Source: SHZI01 sp964417725
GTDB lineage: Bacteria; Pseudomonadota; Gammaproteobacteria; Steroidobacterales; GCA-2729495
DNA: 64,000 bases
Reading direction: 5' to 3'
Assembly (NCBI GenBank): GCA_964417725.1
Contig: CAYQIV010000001.1
Location: 1-64,000 of the forward strand
Shown: positions 16,001-23,900 of the stretch, piece after piece
Layout of the letters: every line of letters starts with the position of its first letter
Position numbering within the stretch: the stretch's first letter is position 1
Notes under the pieces: generated by a model
What the model saw: only the letters and a program-made list of their open reading frames with translations
Told to the model about the DNA's origin: nothing
Database searches by the model: none
Program-made: the position numbers and the translations under genes

Positions 16001-16948
16001 TCAGCGCCGCCGTGTCGACTCCAGGTAGCGGAAGTACTCCGACTGGGCATCGATCATGATGGTCGTGTTGTCACCGAGCACATCATAGCTTTCCAGCGTC
16101 TTGAAAAACGCGTAGAACTCGGGGTCCTTGCCGTAGGAGCGACCATAGATCCTGGTCGCCTCGGCATCCCCGCGACCGCGGATCCCGGCGGCCGTGCGCT
16201 CGGCCTCCGAACGGATGGTGCGCAGCTCGCGCTCCATGTTGCCGAGGATTTCCTGGCTACGCCCCTGGCCCTCGGAACGGAAACGCTCGGCGATGCTCTG
16301 GCGCTCGGAGATCATCCGGGTCTCGACCTGGCGGCTGACCGAGTCGATGTAGTTGAGGCGCTTGATGCGCACATCGACCAGTTCGATGCCGAGCCCGGGC
16401 ATCAGCCGCGAGGCGGCCTGGAGCATCTCCCGCTCGAGCTGGGCACGGCCTTTCTTGGGCTTCTCCAGGTCTGCCTCGGCCAGTTCGATGCCTTCCTCGG
16501 CAACCACACCGGTAATGTCCACGTCCCAGTCGGCCGAGCGCACGATCTCCTCGATGTCGGTGCCGGAAACGATATCCCGGGCCACGGAATCGATGATGTC
16601 ATCGAGGCGTGTCCGCGCACCGGCCTCATCCCTGACGGACTGCAGGAACTGCAACGGGTCGGCGATGCGCCAGCGCGCCGTGGTGTCGACGATGATGAAC
16701 TCACGACCCAGGGTCGGGATCTGGCTGACGTCGCCATCCCAGGCCAGCAGACGCTTGTCGAAGCGCCGCACTTCCTGGATGAATGGCACGCGCCAGTGCA
16801 GGCCGGGCTCGTCGATGGGCCCGCCGATCGGCTCACCGAACTGGACGATGATGCCCTGCTGGGCCTGATCGATGATGAACGCGGAGCTCCACGCCAGGAA
16901 AACCGCCGCCAGGGCAATGATGGCCGGAATGCGGACACGGTTGTTCAT
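16001..16948 (-). CDS. hflC: HflC, modulator of FtsH protease
   Basis: 315 residues. One N-terminal membrane anchor (about 8-25) is followed by a SPFH/band-7 domain (IVQFGEPIGG, PGLHWRVPFIQEV, RIADPLQFLQSV), then a long coiled coil rich in Glu and Arg with the HflC-type RIYGRSYGKDPEFYAFFKTL. HflC with HflK forms the large periplasmic cage around FtsH and modulates its proteolysis of membrane proteins. The start overlaps the hflK stop by four bases. An insert with EKPKKGRAQLEREML (about 165-180) differs from the E. coli protein. Confidence 0.95.
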   Translation of the reverse strand: MNNRVRIPAIIALAAVFLAWSSAFIIDQAQQGIIVQFGEPIGGPIDEPGLHWRVPFIQEVRRFDKRLLAWDGDVSQIPTLGREFIIVDTTARWRIADPLQFLQSVRDEAGARTRLDDIIDSVARDIVSGTDIEEIVRSADWDVDITGVVAEEGIELAEADLEKPKKGRAQLEREMLQAASRLMPGLGIELVDVRIKRLNYIDSVSRQVETRMISERQSIAERFRSEGQGRSQEILGNMERELRTIRSEAERTAAGIRGRGDAEATRIYGRSYGKDPEFYAFFKTLESYDVLGDNTTIMIDAQSEYFRYLESTRRR

Positions 16949-18012
16949 CGGGCCACCTCCGTCTTTGCCGGCTGCGCATCGCGAAGGCGGAGCAGCGGCA
17001 GCGGCGGCACCTGGCCATCCTGCACCACCAGCACTGCACCAACCTTCGGCAGCACCTCGCGGATGGCCTCGAGGAACAGGCGCGAACGCGTCACCTCGGG
17101 GGCATTTCGGTACTCGGCGAGTACGGCATCGAAGCGCGCCGTTTCACCCAGTGCGCGGTTGACGCGTTCGGTCGCATAGCCCTCGGCCTCGGCGATCAGC
17201 CGGTTGGCCTCACCCTCGGCGCGGGGAATGACCTGGTTGGCCTGCTTGTTCGCCTCGTTGATCATCCGCTCACGCTCCTGGCGGGCCTCGTTGACCTCGT
17301 TGAAGGCCGGCTGGACGCGCGGTGGCGGCACCACGTTCTGCAGTTCGACCGTGATGACGTGAATGCCGTTGTCGTACCTGTCCATCGCGGTCTGGATCTC
17401 ATCCCTGCCGGTGGCGGCAATCTCGACGCGGGCGGTGGTCAGCACCTCGCTGCCGATGCGGTTGCCAACAACCCGGCGCATGACCGACTCGGACAGGTCG
17501 CGCAGGGTGAGAACCGGCTCACGCATCCCGTAGAGGAATTTGATGGGGTCGGCGATGCGGTACTGCACGACCCACTCCACATCGATGATGTTGAGGTCGC
17601 CGGTGAGCATCAGCGACTCGTTGGTGTGATCGCCGGTCGCAAAATTGCTGCGCCCATCGACAGACCTCTGCTCGGTGCGGAAGCCGAATTCTTCCTTGAG
17701 AACCCGCTCGGTGGCCACGAACTGCACGGTGTCGATGCCGAAGGGCAGGCGAAAATGCAGGCCCGGGTCGGCGATGCCGATGACCCGGCCAAGCCGCTTG
17801 ATCACGGCGCGCTGCTCCGGCTGGACGGTATAGAAGGTGCTCCATGCACCCCATAGCGCCAGCAGCACGGCACCGATGGCCATCAGGTTGCGTGGCGATG
17901 GCTCGCGCCCTGCCGGCGGCCGGCCGCCATTGCCGCGGGCGCCGTCCCCATCGCGCTCATGCCAGCCTTTGCCCACGAGTATTTTCTTCAACCACTCGCT
18001 GTCCTGCGCCAT
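16945..18012 (-). CDS. hflK: HflK, modulator of FtsH protease
   Basis: 355 residues. A short Gly-rich cytoplasmic N-terminus (RDGDGARGNGGRPP) precedes a membrane helix near residues 43-60. The SPFH domain follows (VQPEQRAVIKRLG, PGLHFRLPFGID, GDLNIIDVEWVVQYRI, DPIKFLYG) and then the coiled coil (NEVNEARQERERMINEANKQ, AEGEANRLIAEAEGYA). It pairs with HflC to regulate FtsH. In many proteobacteria hflKC follows hfq-hflX; here instead an ABC exporter operon lies 64 bases upstream on the same strand. Read-through from that operon is possible, but an independent promoter in the gap is equally so. Confidence 0.95.
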   Translation of the reverse strand: MAQDSEWLKKILVGKGWHERDGDGARGNGGRPPAGREPSPRNLMAIGAVLLALWGAWSTFYTVQPEQRAVIKRLGRVIGIADPGLHFRLPFGIDTVQFVATERVLKEEFGFRTEQRSVDGRSNFATGDHTNESLMLTGDLNIIDVEWVVQYRIADPIKFLYGMREPVLTLRDLSESVMRRVVGNRIGSEVLTTARVEIAATGRDEIQTAMDRYDNGIHVITVELQNVVPPPRVQPAFNEVNEARQERERMINEANKQANQVIPRAEGEANRLIAEAEGYATERVNRALGETARFDAVLAEYRNAPEVTRSRLFLEAIREVLPKVGAVLVVQDGQVPPLPLLRLRDAQPAKTEVAR

Positions 18013-18076
18013 GAGCCTGCCCTCCGGGAAGTCCGGGGTACAGCATACAGGGCTGGAGCCGGATGATCAGGTCCAT

Positions 18077-18787
18077 TCAATCGAACGACCGACCCTCACC
18101 GCGCTCCTCGTGCGTGACGCCATCACGGATATGGTAGATGCGATGGAAGGTCGGGATGATCTTTTCATCATGGGTGACGACGATGATGGCGGTTTCGAAC
18201 CGGCGGGCCATGTCGTTGAGGATGCGGATCACCGCCAGGGCCCGCTCGCTGTCGAGCGGTGCGGTGGGCTCATCTGCAAGAATCACCGGGGGGCGGTTGA
18301 CCAGCCCGCGCGCGATGGCCACGCGCTGCTGTTCACCGCCGGAAAGCTCGGCGGGCATCGCCGTCGCACGGTGAGAGACATCAAGCGCTTCGAAGAGATC
18401 CAGCGCCCTGCGTCTGGCCTCGCCATTGGGCACGCCGGCCAGCATCGGCAGCAGCGCGACGTTGTCGGTGACATCGAGGAACGGAATCAGGTACGGCGCC
18501 TGAAAGACGAACCCGATCTGGTCCCTGCGCAGGGCGCGCAGGTCGGCGATCTGCCAGCCATCGTCATAGATGACCTTACCGCCAAGCACCATCCGTCCGC
18601 CGCTCGGCTCGATCACGGCACCCAGCGACTTGAGCAGCGTGCTCTTGCCGGAGCCGGACGGGCCGATCAGGCCGACGACCTCACCCGGCGCCACCACCAT
18701 GCTGACATCCTTCAACGCATCCACAGCCGCCGCACCATGGCCATAGCGCTTGCGAAGATGTTCGACGCGGATGCCCTCGCCGGTCAT
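18077..18787 (-). CDS. ABC exporter ATP-binding protein (MacB/DevA-like)
   Basis: 236 residues. Walker A GPSGSGKST, Q-loop FVFQAPYLIPFLDV, signature LSGGEQQRVAIARGL, Walker B VILADEPT and switch His in VTHDEK are all intact. The pattern matches the LolD/MacB/DevA group that powers FtsX-type permeases. With the permease at 18789 and the HlyD-type adaptor at 19988 it makes a three-part exporter, whose cargo (drug, lipid, peptide or siderophore) cannot be read from the sequence. The preceding permease gene ends one base before its ATG region, so the two are translationally close. Confidence 0.92.
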   Translation of the reverse strand: MTGEGIRVEHLRKRYGHGAAAVDALKDVSMVVAPGEVVGLIGPSGSGKSTLLKSLGAVIEPSGGRMVLGGKVIYDDGWQIADLRALRRDQIGFVFQAPYLIPFLDVTDNVALLPMLAGVPNGEARRRALDLFEALDVSHRATAMPAELSGGEQQRVAIARGLVNRPPVILADEPTAPLDSERALAVIRILNDMARRFETAIIVVTHDEKIIPTFHRIYHIRDGVTHEERGEGRSFD

Positions 18788-18788
18788 C

Positions 18789-19991
18789 TCAGCCTCCGAT
18801 GGCCTCAGCCGGATCGACCCTCAGTGCAATGCGGATCGCGATCAGGCTGGAGAGTGCACAGATGATCAGCACGGCGACAAAACCCGCCAGCGCATCCGCC
18901 GTCACCAGCAGCACATACTTCGGGAAGAACGGCGCCCAGAATGTCGCGACGATCTTCCCGACGACAAACCCCAGCACACCCAGACCCAGCGCCTGCTGCA
19001 TGATCATGCCGGCGATGGTGCGGTTGCGCGTGCCGATCAGCTTGAGCACCGCGATCTCGCGGATCTTGCCCAGCGTCAGCGTGTAGATGATGAAGGCAAC
19101 GATGGCGGCGCTGACGATGGCAAGGATGACGAGGAACATGCCGATCTGCCGGGCCGACGTGGCGATCAGCTTGCCGACGAGGATTTGTTCCATCTGCGGG
19201 CGCGTGTAGGCCGTGAGGCGTTTCCAGCGGGCGATATCGTGCGCCACGTCGGCAGCCGCATGGCCCGGCGCCAGGCGAACCAGCACGGCATTGACATACG
19301 GGTATGCCGCCTGGGCATCGAGCACGGCTTCCAGCAGGCCCGGCACCGCCGGCCGGTTGAAGCGCGCATCCTGGCTCGTGCGTCGACGGCCGGTGACGAT
19401 GGCATCATTGTCCTTGAGGAACTGCGCTTCCTGGGCGTCCTTGAGCGGGATGAAGACCATCGGGTCGCCGCTCGAGGAAACCATGCGGCGGGTCAGGCCG
19501 ACCACCGTATAGCGGTTGCGGCGAATCTCGATGTGGTCACCGGGACGGAAGCCCGTGGCGCTGTCGGCAACCGCCTCGTAGTGGCCTCGCGTGATCTGCC
19601 GGCCGGCGATGAGTTGCGGCGGCCATCCCGGCGTGCCGGGCAACCCCGGAGTGATGCCGACGACCATGGCGCGCACGTCCTCCCCGCCTCGGCGCACCTG
19701 CATGGTCAGGTAGGTGACGTTGGCGACAGCGACGACACCCGGCAAGGTGAGGATGCCGCGCCATACGTCGTCATGCACGCTCGACGACTCGGCATAGGGG
19801 CCGAGCGTGCCCTGCTGCACCACCCACAGGTCGGCGCCGCTGTTGTCGAGCAGCGCCTTGCCGTCGTCGACCATGCCGCGATACACCCCGGCCATCGTCA
19901 GCGTCACGCCGATGAGAAGCCCGAGGCCCACCCCGGTGAAGACGAACTTGCCCCAGGCGTGGAGGATGTCGCGCCCGGCCAGGCTGATCAT
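18789..19991 (-). CDS. FtsX-type ABC exporter permease (DevC/MacB-like)
   Basis: 400 residues from the ATG at 19991. One N-terminal helix (about 16-36) is followed by a large periplasmic MacB_PCD-like domain (about 40-270) with GADLWVVQQGT and PGDHIEIRRNRYTVVGL. Three C-terminal helices form the FtsX domain; the loop TLGKIREIAVLKLIGTRNRTI is its characteristic cytoplasmic segment. The protein ends in RVDPAEAIGG, typical of this permease class. The start codon overlaps the stop of the adaptor gene (ATGA). Confidence 0.9.
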   Translation of the reverse strand: MISLAGRDILHAWGKFVFTGVGLGLLIGVTLTMAGVYRGMVDDGKALLDNSGADLWVVQQGTLGPYAESSSVHDDVWRGILTLPGVVAVANVTYLTMQVRRGGEDVRAMVVGITPGLPGTPGWPPQLIAGRQITRGHYEAVADSATGFRPGDHIEIRRNRYTVVGLTRRMVSSSGDPMVFIPLKDAQEAQFLKDNDAIVTGRRRTSQDARFNRPAVPGLLEAVLDAQAAYPYVNAVLVRLAPGHAAADVAHDIARWKRLTAYTRPQMEQILVGKLIATSARQIGMFLVILAIVSAAIVAFIIYTLTLGKIREIAVLKLIGTRNRTIAGMIMQQALGLGVLGFVVGKIVATFWAPFFPKYVLLVTADALAGFVAVLIICALSSLIAIRIALRVDPAEAIGG

Positions 19992-21145
19992 GGGACCGAC
20001 ACGCCGGAGATGCGCTCGACGATGCGCAGGCGAGTCCGCGCGTGCACCGCCGAGGCGCTGTGGACGACGATCCGATCGCCCGCAGCGAGGCCGTCGCGCA
20101 CCTGGAGCATGCCGTCCAGGTCGCCCGCGCCCAGGGTCACCGGCGTATGGCGCGGTTTGCCGTCGACGACGCGCCACACCGCCGTGATGCCGCCGATCTG
20201 TCGAACGGCCGCATTGGGGATGACCGGCAGTGGCGGGAGCGCGGCCAGCGCCACCGTGACCTCGGCCAGCTCGCCGACGGGTGGCAGGGGCTCGGGCTGG
20301 GCATCGAAGGTCACGCGCGCCAGCAGTTCCTCGGTCACGGCATCGGCACGCGGCTCCACGCGCAGGACGTGACCGGCAAGCGGCCGGTCGCTACCGCGTG
20401 AACGCAACACGACACGCGCCGGAAGACCGGCGGTGAGGCCGGCCGCACCGGCCTGGTCAAAACGCACGTCAGCCCAGAGGCTTTGCGGGTCGATCAGTTC
20501 GACCACCGGCTGGCCGGCGATGACCGTGGTGCCAGGCTCGGCATCCCGCGACACCACCAGGCCGTCGACCGGTGCGACCAGGCGCAGGTTGGCGCGCTGA
20601 GCGACCATGGCCGCATATTCGGCCCCGGCCCGCTCGAGTTCGCGACGTGCGCCGGCCAGCGCCGCCTCGGCCACATCATGCGCCTGACGCTGGGCGGCGA
20701 GTGCTTCGGCACTGACCAGCTGTTCCTGATAAAGGCGTTCATGGCGGCGCAATTGCCCCTGCGCATAGTTCAGGCGCGCAAGGGCCTCGTCGAGCGCCGC
20801 CCGGGCGGCGCGCCGCGCCGCTGCCTGCGCCGTGATGCGCTCATCGAGATCGACACCGTCCATTTCGCCAAGCGCCTGACCGGCACGGACATGATCGCCG
20901 ACGTGGACATCGAGTGCGGCGACGCGCCCGGCCGCGGTGGGGCCAACCCGGTAGCTGTAGCGCGCCTCGATGGTGCCGATACCGTACAGCGCGGGGGCCA
21001 GCCCGCGCACGTCGACGGTGTACACGGTCACCGGCACAGGGGCCAGCGGTCCGGAACGCAGGGCGACCCAGATGAAAAGCCCCATCAACGGCACCAGCGC
21101 GGCACCAACGGCCAGCGCACGACGACCAACGGGGGTGATCTTCAT
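19988..21145 (-). CDS. HlyD/RND-type periplasmic adaptor subunit
   Basis: 385 residues. The N-terminal anchor is about residues 9-28. The first lipoyl half reads VGPTAAGRVAALDVHVGDHV; a coiled-coil hairpin rich in Ala, Arg and Glu spans about 100-180; the second lipoyl half reads LVAPVDGLVVSRDAEPGTTV. Beta-barrel and membrane-proximal domains follow, ending around VRDGLAAGDRIVVHSA. Such adaptors link an inner-membrane ABC pump to an outer-membrane channel; no TolC-type gene is next to it. The ATG overlaps the TetR stop, so regulator and exporter are co-translated. Confidence 0.9.
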   Translation of the reverse strand: MKITPVGRRALAVGAALVPLMGLFIWVALRSGPLAPVPVTVYTVDVRGLAPALYGIGTIEARYSYRVGPTAAGRVAALDVHVGDHVRAGQALGEMDGVDLDERITAQAAARRAARAALDEALARLNYAQGQLRRHERLYQEQLVSAEALAAQRQAHDVAEAALAGARRELERAGAEYAAMVAQRANLRLVAPVDGLVVSRDAEPGTTVIAGQPVVELIDPQSLWADVRFDQAGAAGLTAGLPARVVLRSRGSDRPLAGHVLRVEPRADAVTEELLARVTFDAQPEPLPPVGELAEVTVALAALPPLPVIPNAAVRQIGGITAVWRVVDGKPRHTPVTLGAGDLDGMLQVRDGLAAGDRIVVHSASAVHARTRLRIVERISGVSVP

Positions 21146-21747
21146 GGTGAGGCCCCGATGCCCTGCAGGTAGAGGGCCAGGATGCGCGGCGCTTCACGCC
21201 TCAGGCCAGTCACATCGCCATTGATCAGCGACTGCATCACCAGCCCCTGAATGCTGCCGATGAAGAGGATGATGGCGGCATCGGTCTCGAGGGCAGCCGG
21301 AATGACACCTTGTGTCTTGCCGGCATCGATCACCCGGGAAAGGCGCTGGCCGTACGCCCGCAAAAGGACCTGCACGAGGCGTTTGGTCGGTGTGCGGCCG
21401 GCGCGCTGCAGCTCGCCGAACATCATGCGCGGCACGCCCGGATGCGTGGCGATGAAGTCGATGTGGGCGTGGAAGATGGCACCGAGGGCGGCCACGGGGC
21501 CCGCGGCAGCCGATGACGCCGCATCGATCCGGGCCAGCAGGCGTTCCGCCACCCAGCGCATGACGGCATCGAGGATGGCATCCTTGTTTGGGAAATGGCG
21601 AAACAGCGCACCTTCGGTAAGGCCCATGTGCCGCGCAATGGCCGCCGTGGTGATGTCGCCGGGGTTCCGGGTCGCGGCCAGGGCCACGACCGCCTCGACG
21701 GTGGCCGCACGCCGGGCCTCTGCGGGGAGGTACTTGCCTCGCGTCAT
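21142..21747 (-). CDS. TetR-family regulator of the ABC exporter operon
   Basis: 201 residues. The N-terminal helix-turn-helix reads DITTAAIARHMGLTEGALFRHFPNKDAIL, the standard TetR DNA-binding segment. The C-terminal half (about 80-201) is a helical ligand domain without recognised specificity. It is the first gene of a four-gene overlapping operon (tetR, adaptor, permease, ATPase), so it most likely represses its own operon until a substrate of the pump binds. An imperfect palindrome lies 15 bases upstream of the start. Confidence 0.9.
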   Translation of the reverse strand: MTRGKYLPAEARRAATVEAVVALAATRNPGDITTAAIARHMGLTEGALFRHFPNKDAILDAVMRWVAERLLARIDAASSAAAGPVAALGAIFHAHIDFIATHPGVPRMMFGELQRAGRTPTKRLVQVLLRAYGQRLSRVIDAGKTQGVIPAALETDAAIILFIGSIQGLVMQSLINGDVTGLRREAPRILALYLQGIGASP

Positions 21748-21761
21748 GACGTGACCTCACA

Positions 21762-21779
21762 AGTAAGTGAGTACATACT
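21762..21779 (-). promoter_or_regulatory. putative TetR operator
   Basis: AGTAAGT (21762-21768), four spacer bases, then ACATACT (21773-21779): arms complementary at six of seven positions. The layout resembles known TetR-family operators of the AGTxAxTACT kind. The element lies immediately upstream of the tetR ATG at 21747, in the only sizeable gap before the divergent CDF gene. It would allow autorepression. Confidence 0.5.
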
Positions 21780-21881
21780 ATCTTTTGAAGACAGGGAAGT
21801 CAATGGATACCCGCGACAGCGCTGCGCTGCTGCGGCATAGTGTCCGTCCTCCGACAACCCGGAACCGGAACGGACGCAGGC

Positions 21882-22889
21882 ATGCACACGGAAAACCTGA
21901 CCCCCTGGCGCCACGAGCACCTCTTCGACAGCGGCAACCAGGCCGCCGAACGCGGCACGCGGCTGGTGATGTGGATCACGGCCGTGACGATGGTCATCGA
22001 GATCCTCGCCGGCTGGTGGTTCAACTCGATGGCGCTGCTCGCGGATGGCTGGCACATGAGCTCCCACGCGCTGGCCATCGGCCTCAGCGTGCTGGCCTAT
22101 GGCGCGGCTCGTCGCTATGCCCGGGACCCGCGCTTCGCCTTCGGCACCTGGAAGATCGAGGTGCTGGCCGGCTTTGCCAGCGCCATCTTCCTGCTGGGCG
22201 TCGCGGCACTGATGGTCGTCGGTTCCATCGAGCGGCTCCTCTCGCCGCAGGAGATCCGCTACCAGGAAGCGATCGTCATCGCCATACTCGGCCTGACCGT
22301 GAACGTGACTTGCGCATTGATCCTCGGCAAGGCCCACGACCATCACGATCACGGGCATCAGCACGATCACGGGCACGGATCACATGGGGGAACGAGCGGG
22401 CATCACGACCTGAACCTGCGCTCCGCCTACCTGCACGTCATCGCCGATGCGGCGACCTCGGTGCTGGCGATCATCGCGCTGGTCGGCGGCTGGATCTACG
22501 GCTGGGCGTGGCTCGATCCGCTGATGGGCATCGTCGGTGCCACGCTGGTGGCGATCTGGGCCCGCGGACTCATCATCGACACCGGCAAGGTCCTCCTCGA
22601 CCGGGAGATGGACCACCCGGTCGTCGAAGAAATCCGCGAGGTCGTCGAGACCGGACCGGAGGGTGGCAACACCCGCATCACCGATCTCCATGTGTGGCGC
22701 GTCGGCAAGGGCGCCTATGCCTGCGCCCTCAGCCTCGTGACGCACGACACGTCATTGACGCCGGACCGCATCCGCGAGCGTCTCGCCATTCACGAGGAGA
22801 TCGTTCACGCGACGATCGAGGTCACGCAGTGCCCCGGCGGGCCGGCACGGGCCGGCCCGCCGGAGAACACGGCTCATTCGGCTGCCTGA
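21882..22889 (+). CDS. dmeF: DmeF-type cation diffusion facilitator
   Basis: 335 residues from the ATG at 21882. Six helices. Metal sites are ADGWHMSSHA (Asp55, His58, His62) in helix 2 and HVIADAATS in helix 5. Between helices 4 and 5 (about residues 151-176) is a His/Asp-rich loop, HDHHDHGHQHDHGHGSHGG. This His-rich arrangement and the EHLFDSG N-terminus fit DmeF/CzcD-type exporters of Co, Ni or Zn. The C-terminal cytoplasmic domain ends in a GC hairpin-coded tail. Its 3' end overlaps the convergent ric gene by 16 bases. Confidence 0.88.
   Translation: MHTENLTPWRHEHLFDSGNQAAERGTRLVMWITAVTMVIEILAGWWFNSMALLADGWHMSSHALAIGLSVLAYGAARRYARDPRFAFGTWKIEVLAGFASAIFLLGVAALMVVGSIERLLSPQEIRYQEAIVIAILGLTVNVTCALILGKAHDHHDHGHQHDHGHGSHGGTSGHHDLNLRSAYLHVIADAATSVLAIIALVGGWIYGWAWLDPLMGIVGATLVAIWARGLIIDTGKVLLDREMDHPVVEEIREVVETGPEGGNTRITDLHVWRVGKGAYACALSLVTHDTSLTPDRIRERLAIHEEIVHATIEVTQCPGGPARAGPPENTAHSAA
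22835..22862 (+). repeat. perfect GC inverted repeat in the dmeF 3' end
   Basis: CGGCGGGCCGG (22835-22845) and CCGGCCCGCCG (22852-22862) are exact complements around a six-base loop. They lie inside the last codons of dmeF, about 12 bases before the convergent ric stop. There is no T-run. Position between converging genes suggests transcript-end protection or attenuation in both directions. Confidence 0.6.
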
Positions 22890-23641
22890 GCCTGCGTGGC
22901 CTGCCCACCGCCAAGGCCGCGCTGCGCTTCGAGGGCGCGCGGGAACAGCAGGTGGTTTTCCTTGTACATGTGCTCGATCAGATCCCGGTCGAGCTGACCG
23001 AGCCCCGCGAGCATGCGCCGGTGGCTGTTGCAGGCGTCGTCGGGCACGGCGTAATCACCGGTCAGGCTGCGGATCTGCTTGAGCGCAGCCAGCGTGCGCT
23101 CGTGGTCGGTTTCCATGCAGGAGATGGGGCCGCCGACAGCATCCCCGCACGGCGTCGGCGAGATCTCGCCCTTCGTCTCGATGTCGCGGATCATGGCAAA
23201 CAGCGAGTCTTCCTCGTGGCTGAGGTGTGTCTCGAGCTCGCTGATGAGGGTTTGCACGGTCTCGTTCAATTCGACAAGGTACGGCTTGCGCTCACCATGG
23301 ACGCGGGCCACCTTGGCCGTCACCTCAGCGACTTGCGGCATTTCGCGGCGCAGGTAGACGTGGTGGGTCTCCTCGATGTGGCTGACCAGCTCGCCGAGCG
23401 TCATGGCGGCAAAGGGTGCTGTGTCGATCGGCGGTGCCTCGCCCACGACGCGGGCATCGACCGTGTCGAGCATGCGGATGATGATATCCGGGTGCAGCCC
23501 GAAGGGCAGCGTCAGCTCGGCAAGCGACACATCGACGGGGTCACCGTCGCGATACAGCCCGCTGGATTTCAGCACCTGGAGCAATGCCGGGTGGCGTTTT
23601 TGCACGAAGTCGACGGTCGTGTAGGGATCAAATACGGACAT
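22874..23641 (-). CDS. ytfE: iron-sulfur cluster repair di-iron protein Ric (YtfE/ScdA)
   Basis: 255 residues. The N-terminal part (about 1-75) is the DUF542/ScdA_N region, here without the Cys-Cys pair usual in that domain. It is followed by a hemerythrin-like four-helix bundle with HIEETHHVYLRRE, HLSHEEDSLFAMI, METDHERTLAAL and LIEHMYKENHLLFPRA providing the His/Glu di-iron ligands. Ric repairs Fe-S clusters damaged by NO or peroxide. It is divergent from the NO reductase gene; a TATAAT box lies about 70 bases upstream. Confidence 0.9.
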   Translation of the reverse strand: MSVFDPYTTVDFVQKRHPALLQVLKSSGLYRDGDPVDVSLAELTLPFGLHPDIIIRMLDTVDARVVGEAPPIDTAPFAAMTLGELVSHIEETHHVYLRREMPQVAEVTAKVARVHGERKPYLVELNETVQTLISELETHLSHEEDSLFAMIRDIETKGEISPTPCGDAVGGPISCMETDHERTLAALKQIRSLTGDYAVPDDACNSHRRMLAGLGQLDRDLIEHMYKENHLLFPRALEAQRGLGGGQATQAQAAE

Positions 23642-23709
23642 GGTTGCAGTGCCAATTGGGGTGAACAGACCGAAGCACTGGGCGATGCCGCCGCTCCGGG
23701 ACTGGCGCG

Positions 23710-23715
23710 ATTATA
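23710..23715 (-). promoter_or_regulatory. putative -10 box of ric
   Basis: On the minus strand the sequence reads TATAAT at 23715-23710, an exact sigma-70 -10 element, which would give a leader of about 60 bases before the ric ATG at 23641. No good -35 hexamer is found at 16-18 bases, so the promoter may need an activator or an extended contact. Confidence 0.45.
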
Positions 23716-23792
23716 CCCACCCCCTTGCGCGACGCGGTCCATTCGGCATCGGGGACGACACCCGAAGGGGGTTTCGGAAATCCCTTAGGTAA

Positions 23793-23815
23793 AAGATGTA
23801 TTTCCAATATTGCTT
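23793..23815 (+). promoter_or_regulatory. NsrR-like operator 1 of norZ (overlaps the -35)
   Basis: Half-site AAGATGTATTT (23793-23803) matches the published NsrR half-site pattern AAGATGYATTT completely. After one base comes CAATATTGCTT (23805-23815), a weaker opposing half (about 7 of 11 positions of AAATRCATCTT). The second half overlaps the -35 hexamer TTGCTT (23810-23815). Binding of NsrR here would block RNA polymerase. Confidence 0.7.
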
Positions 23816-23838
23816 TAAAGAAACACCACCCCTATCAT
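23810..23838 (+). promoter_or_regulatory. sigma-70 type promoter of norZ
   Basis: TTGCTT (23810-23815) and TATCAT (23833-23838) are separated by exactly 17 bases, matching -35 and -10 elements at four of six positions each. Transcription should start near 23845, giving a leader of about 55 bases to the ATG at 23901. The promoter lies between two NsrR-like dyads. Confidence 0.65.
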
Positions 23839-23861
23839 AAGCGGCGTTTCACATACATCTT
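23839..23861 (+). promoter_or_regulatory. NsrR-like operator 2 of norZ (covers the start of transcription)
   Basis: AAGCGGCGTTT (23839-23849), one base, then ACATACATCTT (23851-23861). The second half matches AAATRCATCTT at 10 of 11 positions; the first is weaker (8 of 11). Its strong half is the mirror image of the strong half of operator 1: together they form a 14-base exact inverted repeat (23788-23801 with 23853-23866), with arm centres 65 bases apart. Confidence 0.7.
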
Positions 23862-23900
23862 TTACCCCCCTTCCCGACCACTGGACAAAAGGGCTTTCCG

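Noticed and set aside
15851..17179. 442-codon plus-strand frame opposite hflC/hflK
   Set aside because: The minus strand carries recognisable HflC and HflK with a four-base overlap.
18013..18076. Terminator between the ABC ATPase gene and hflK
   Set aside because: No stem with a T-run on the minus strand; left open whether transcripts continue.
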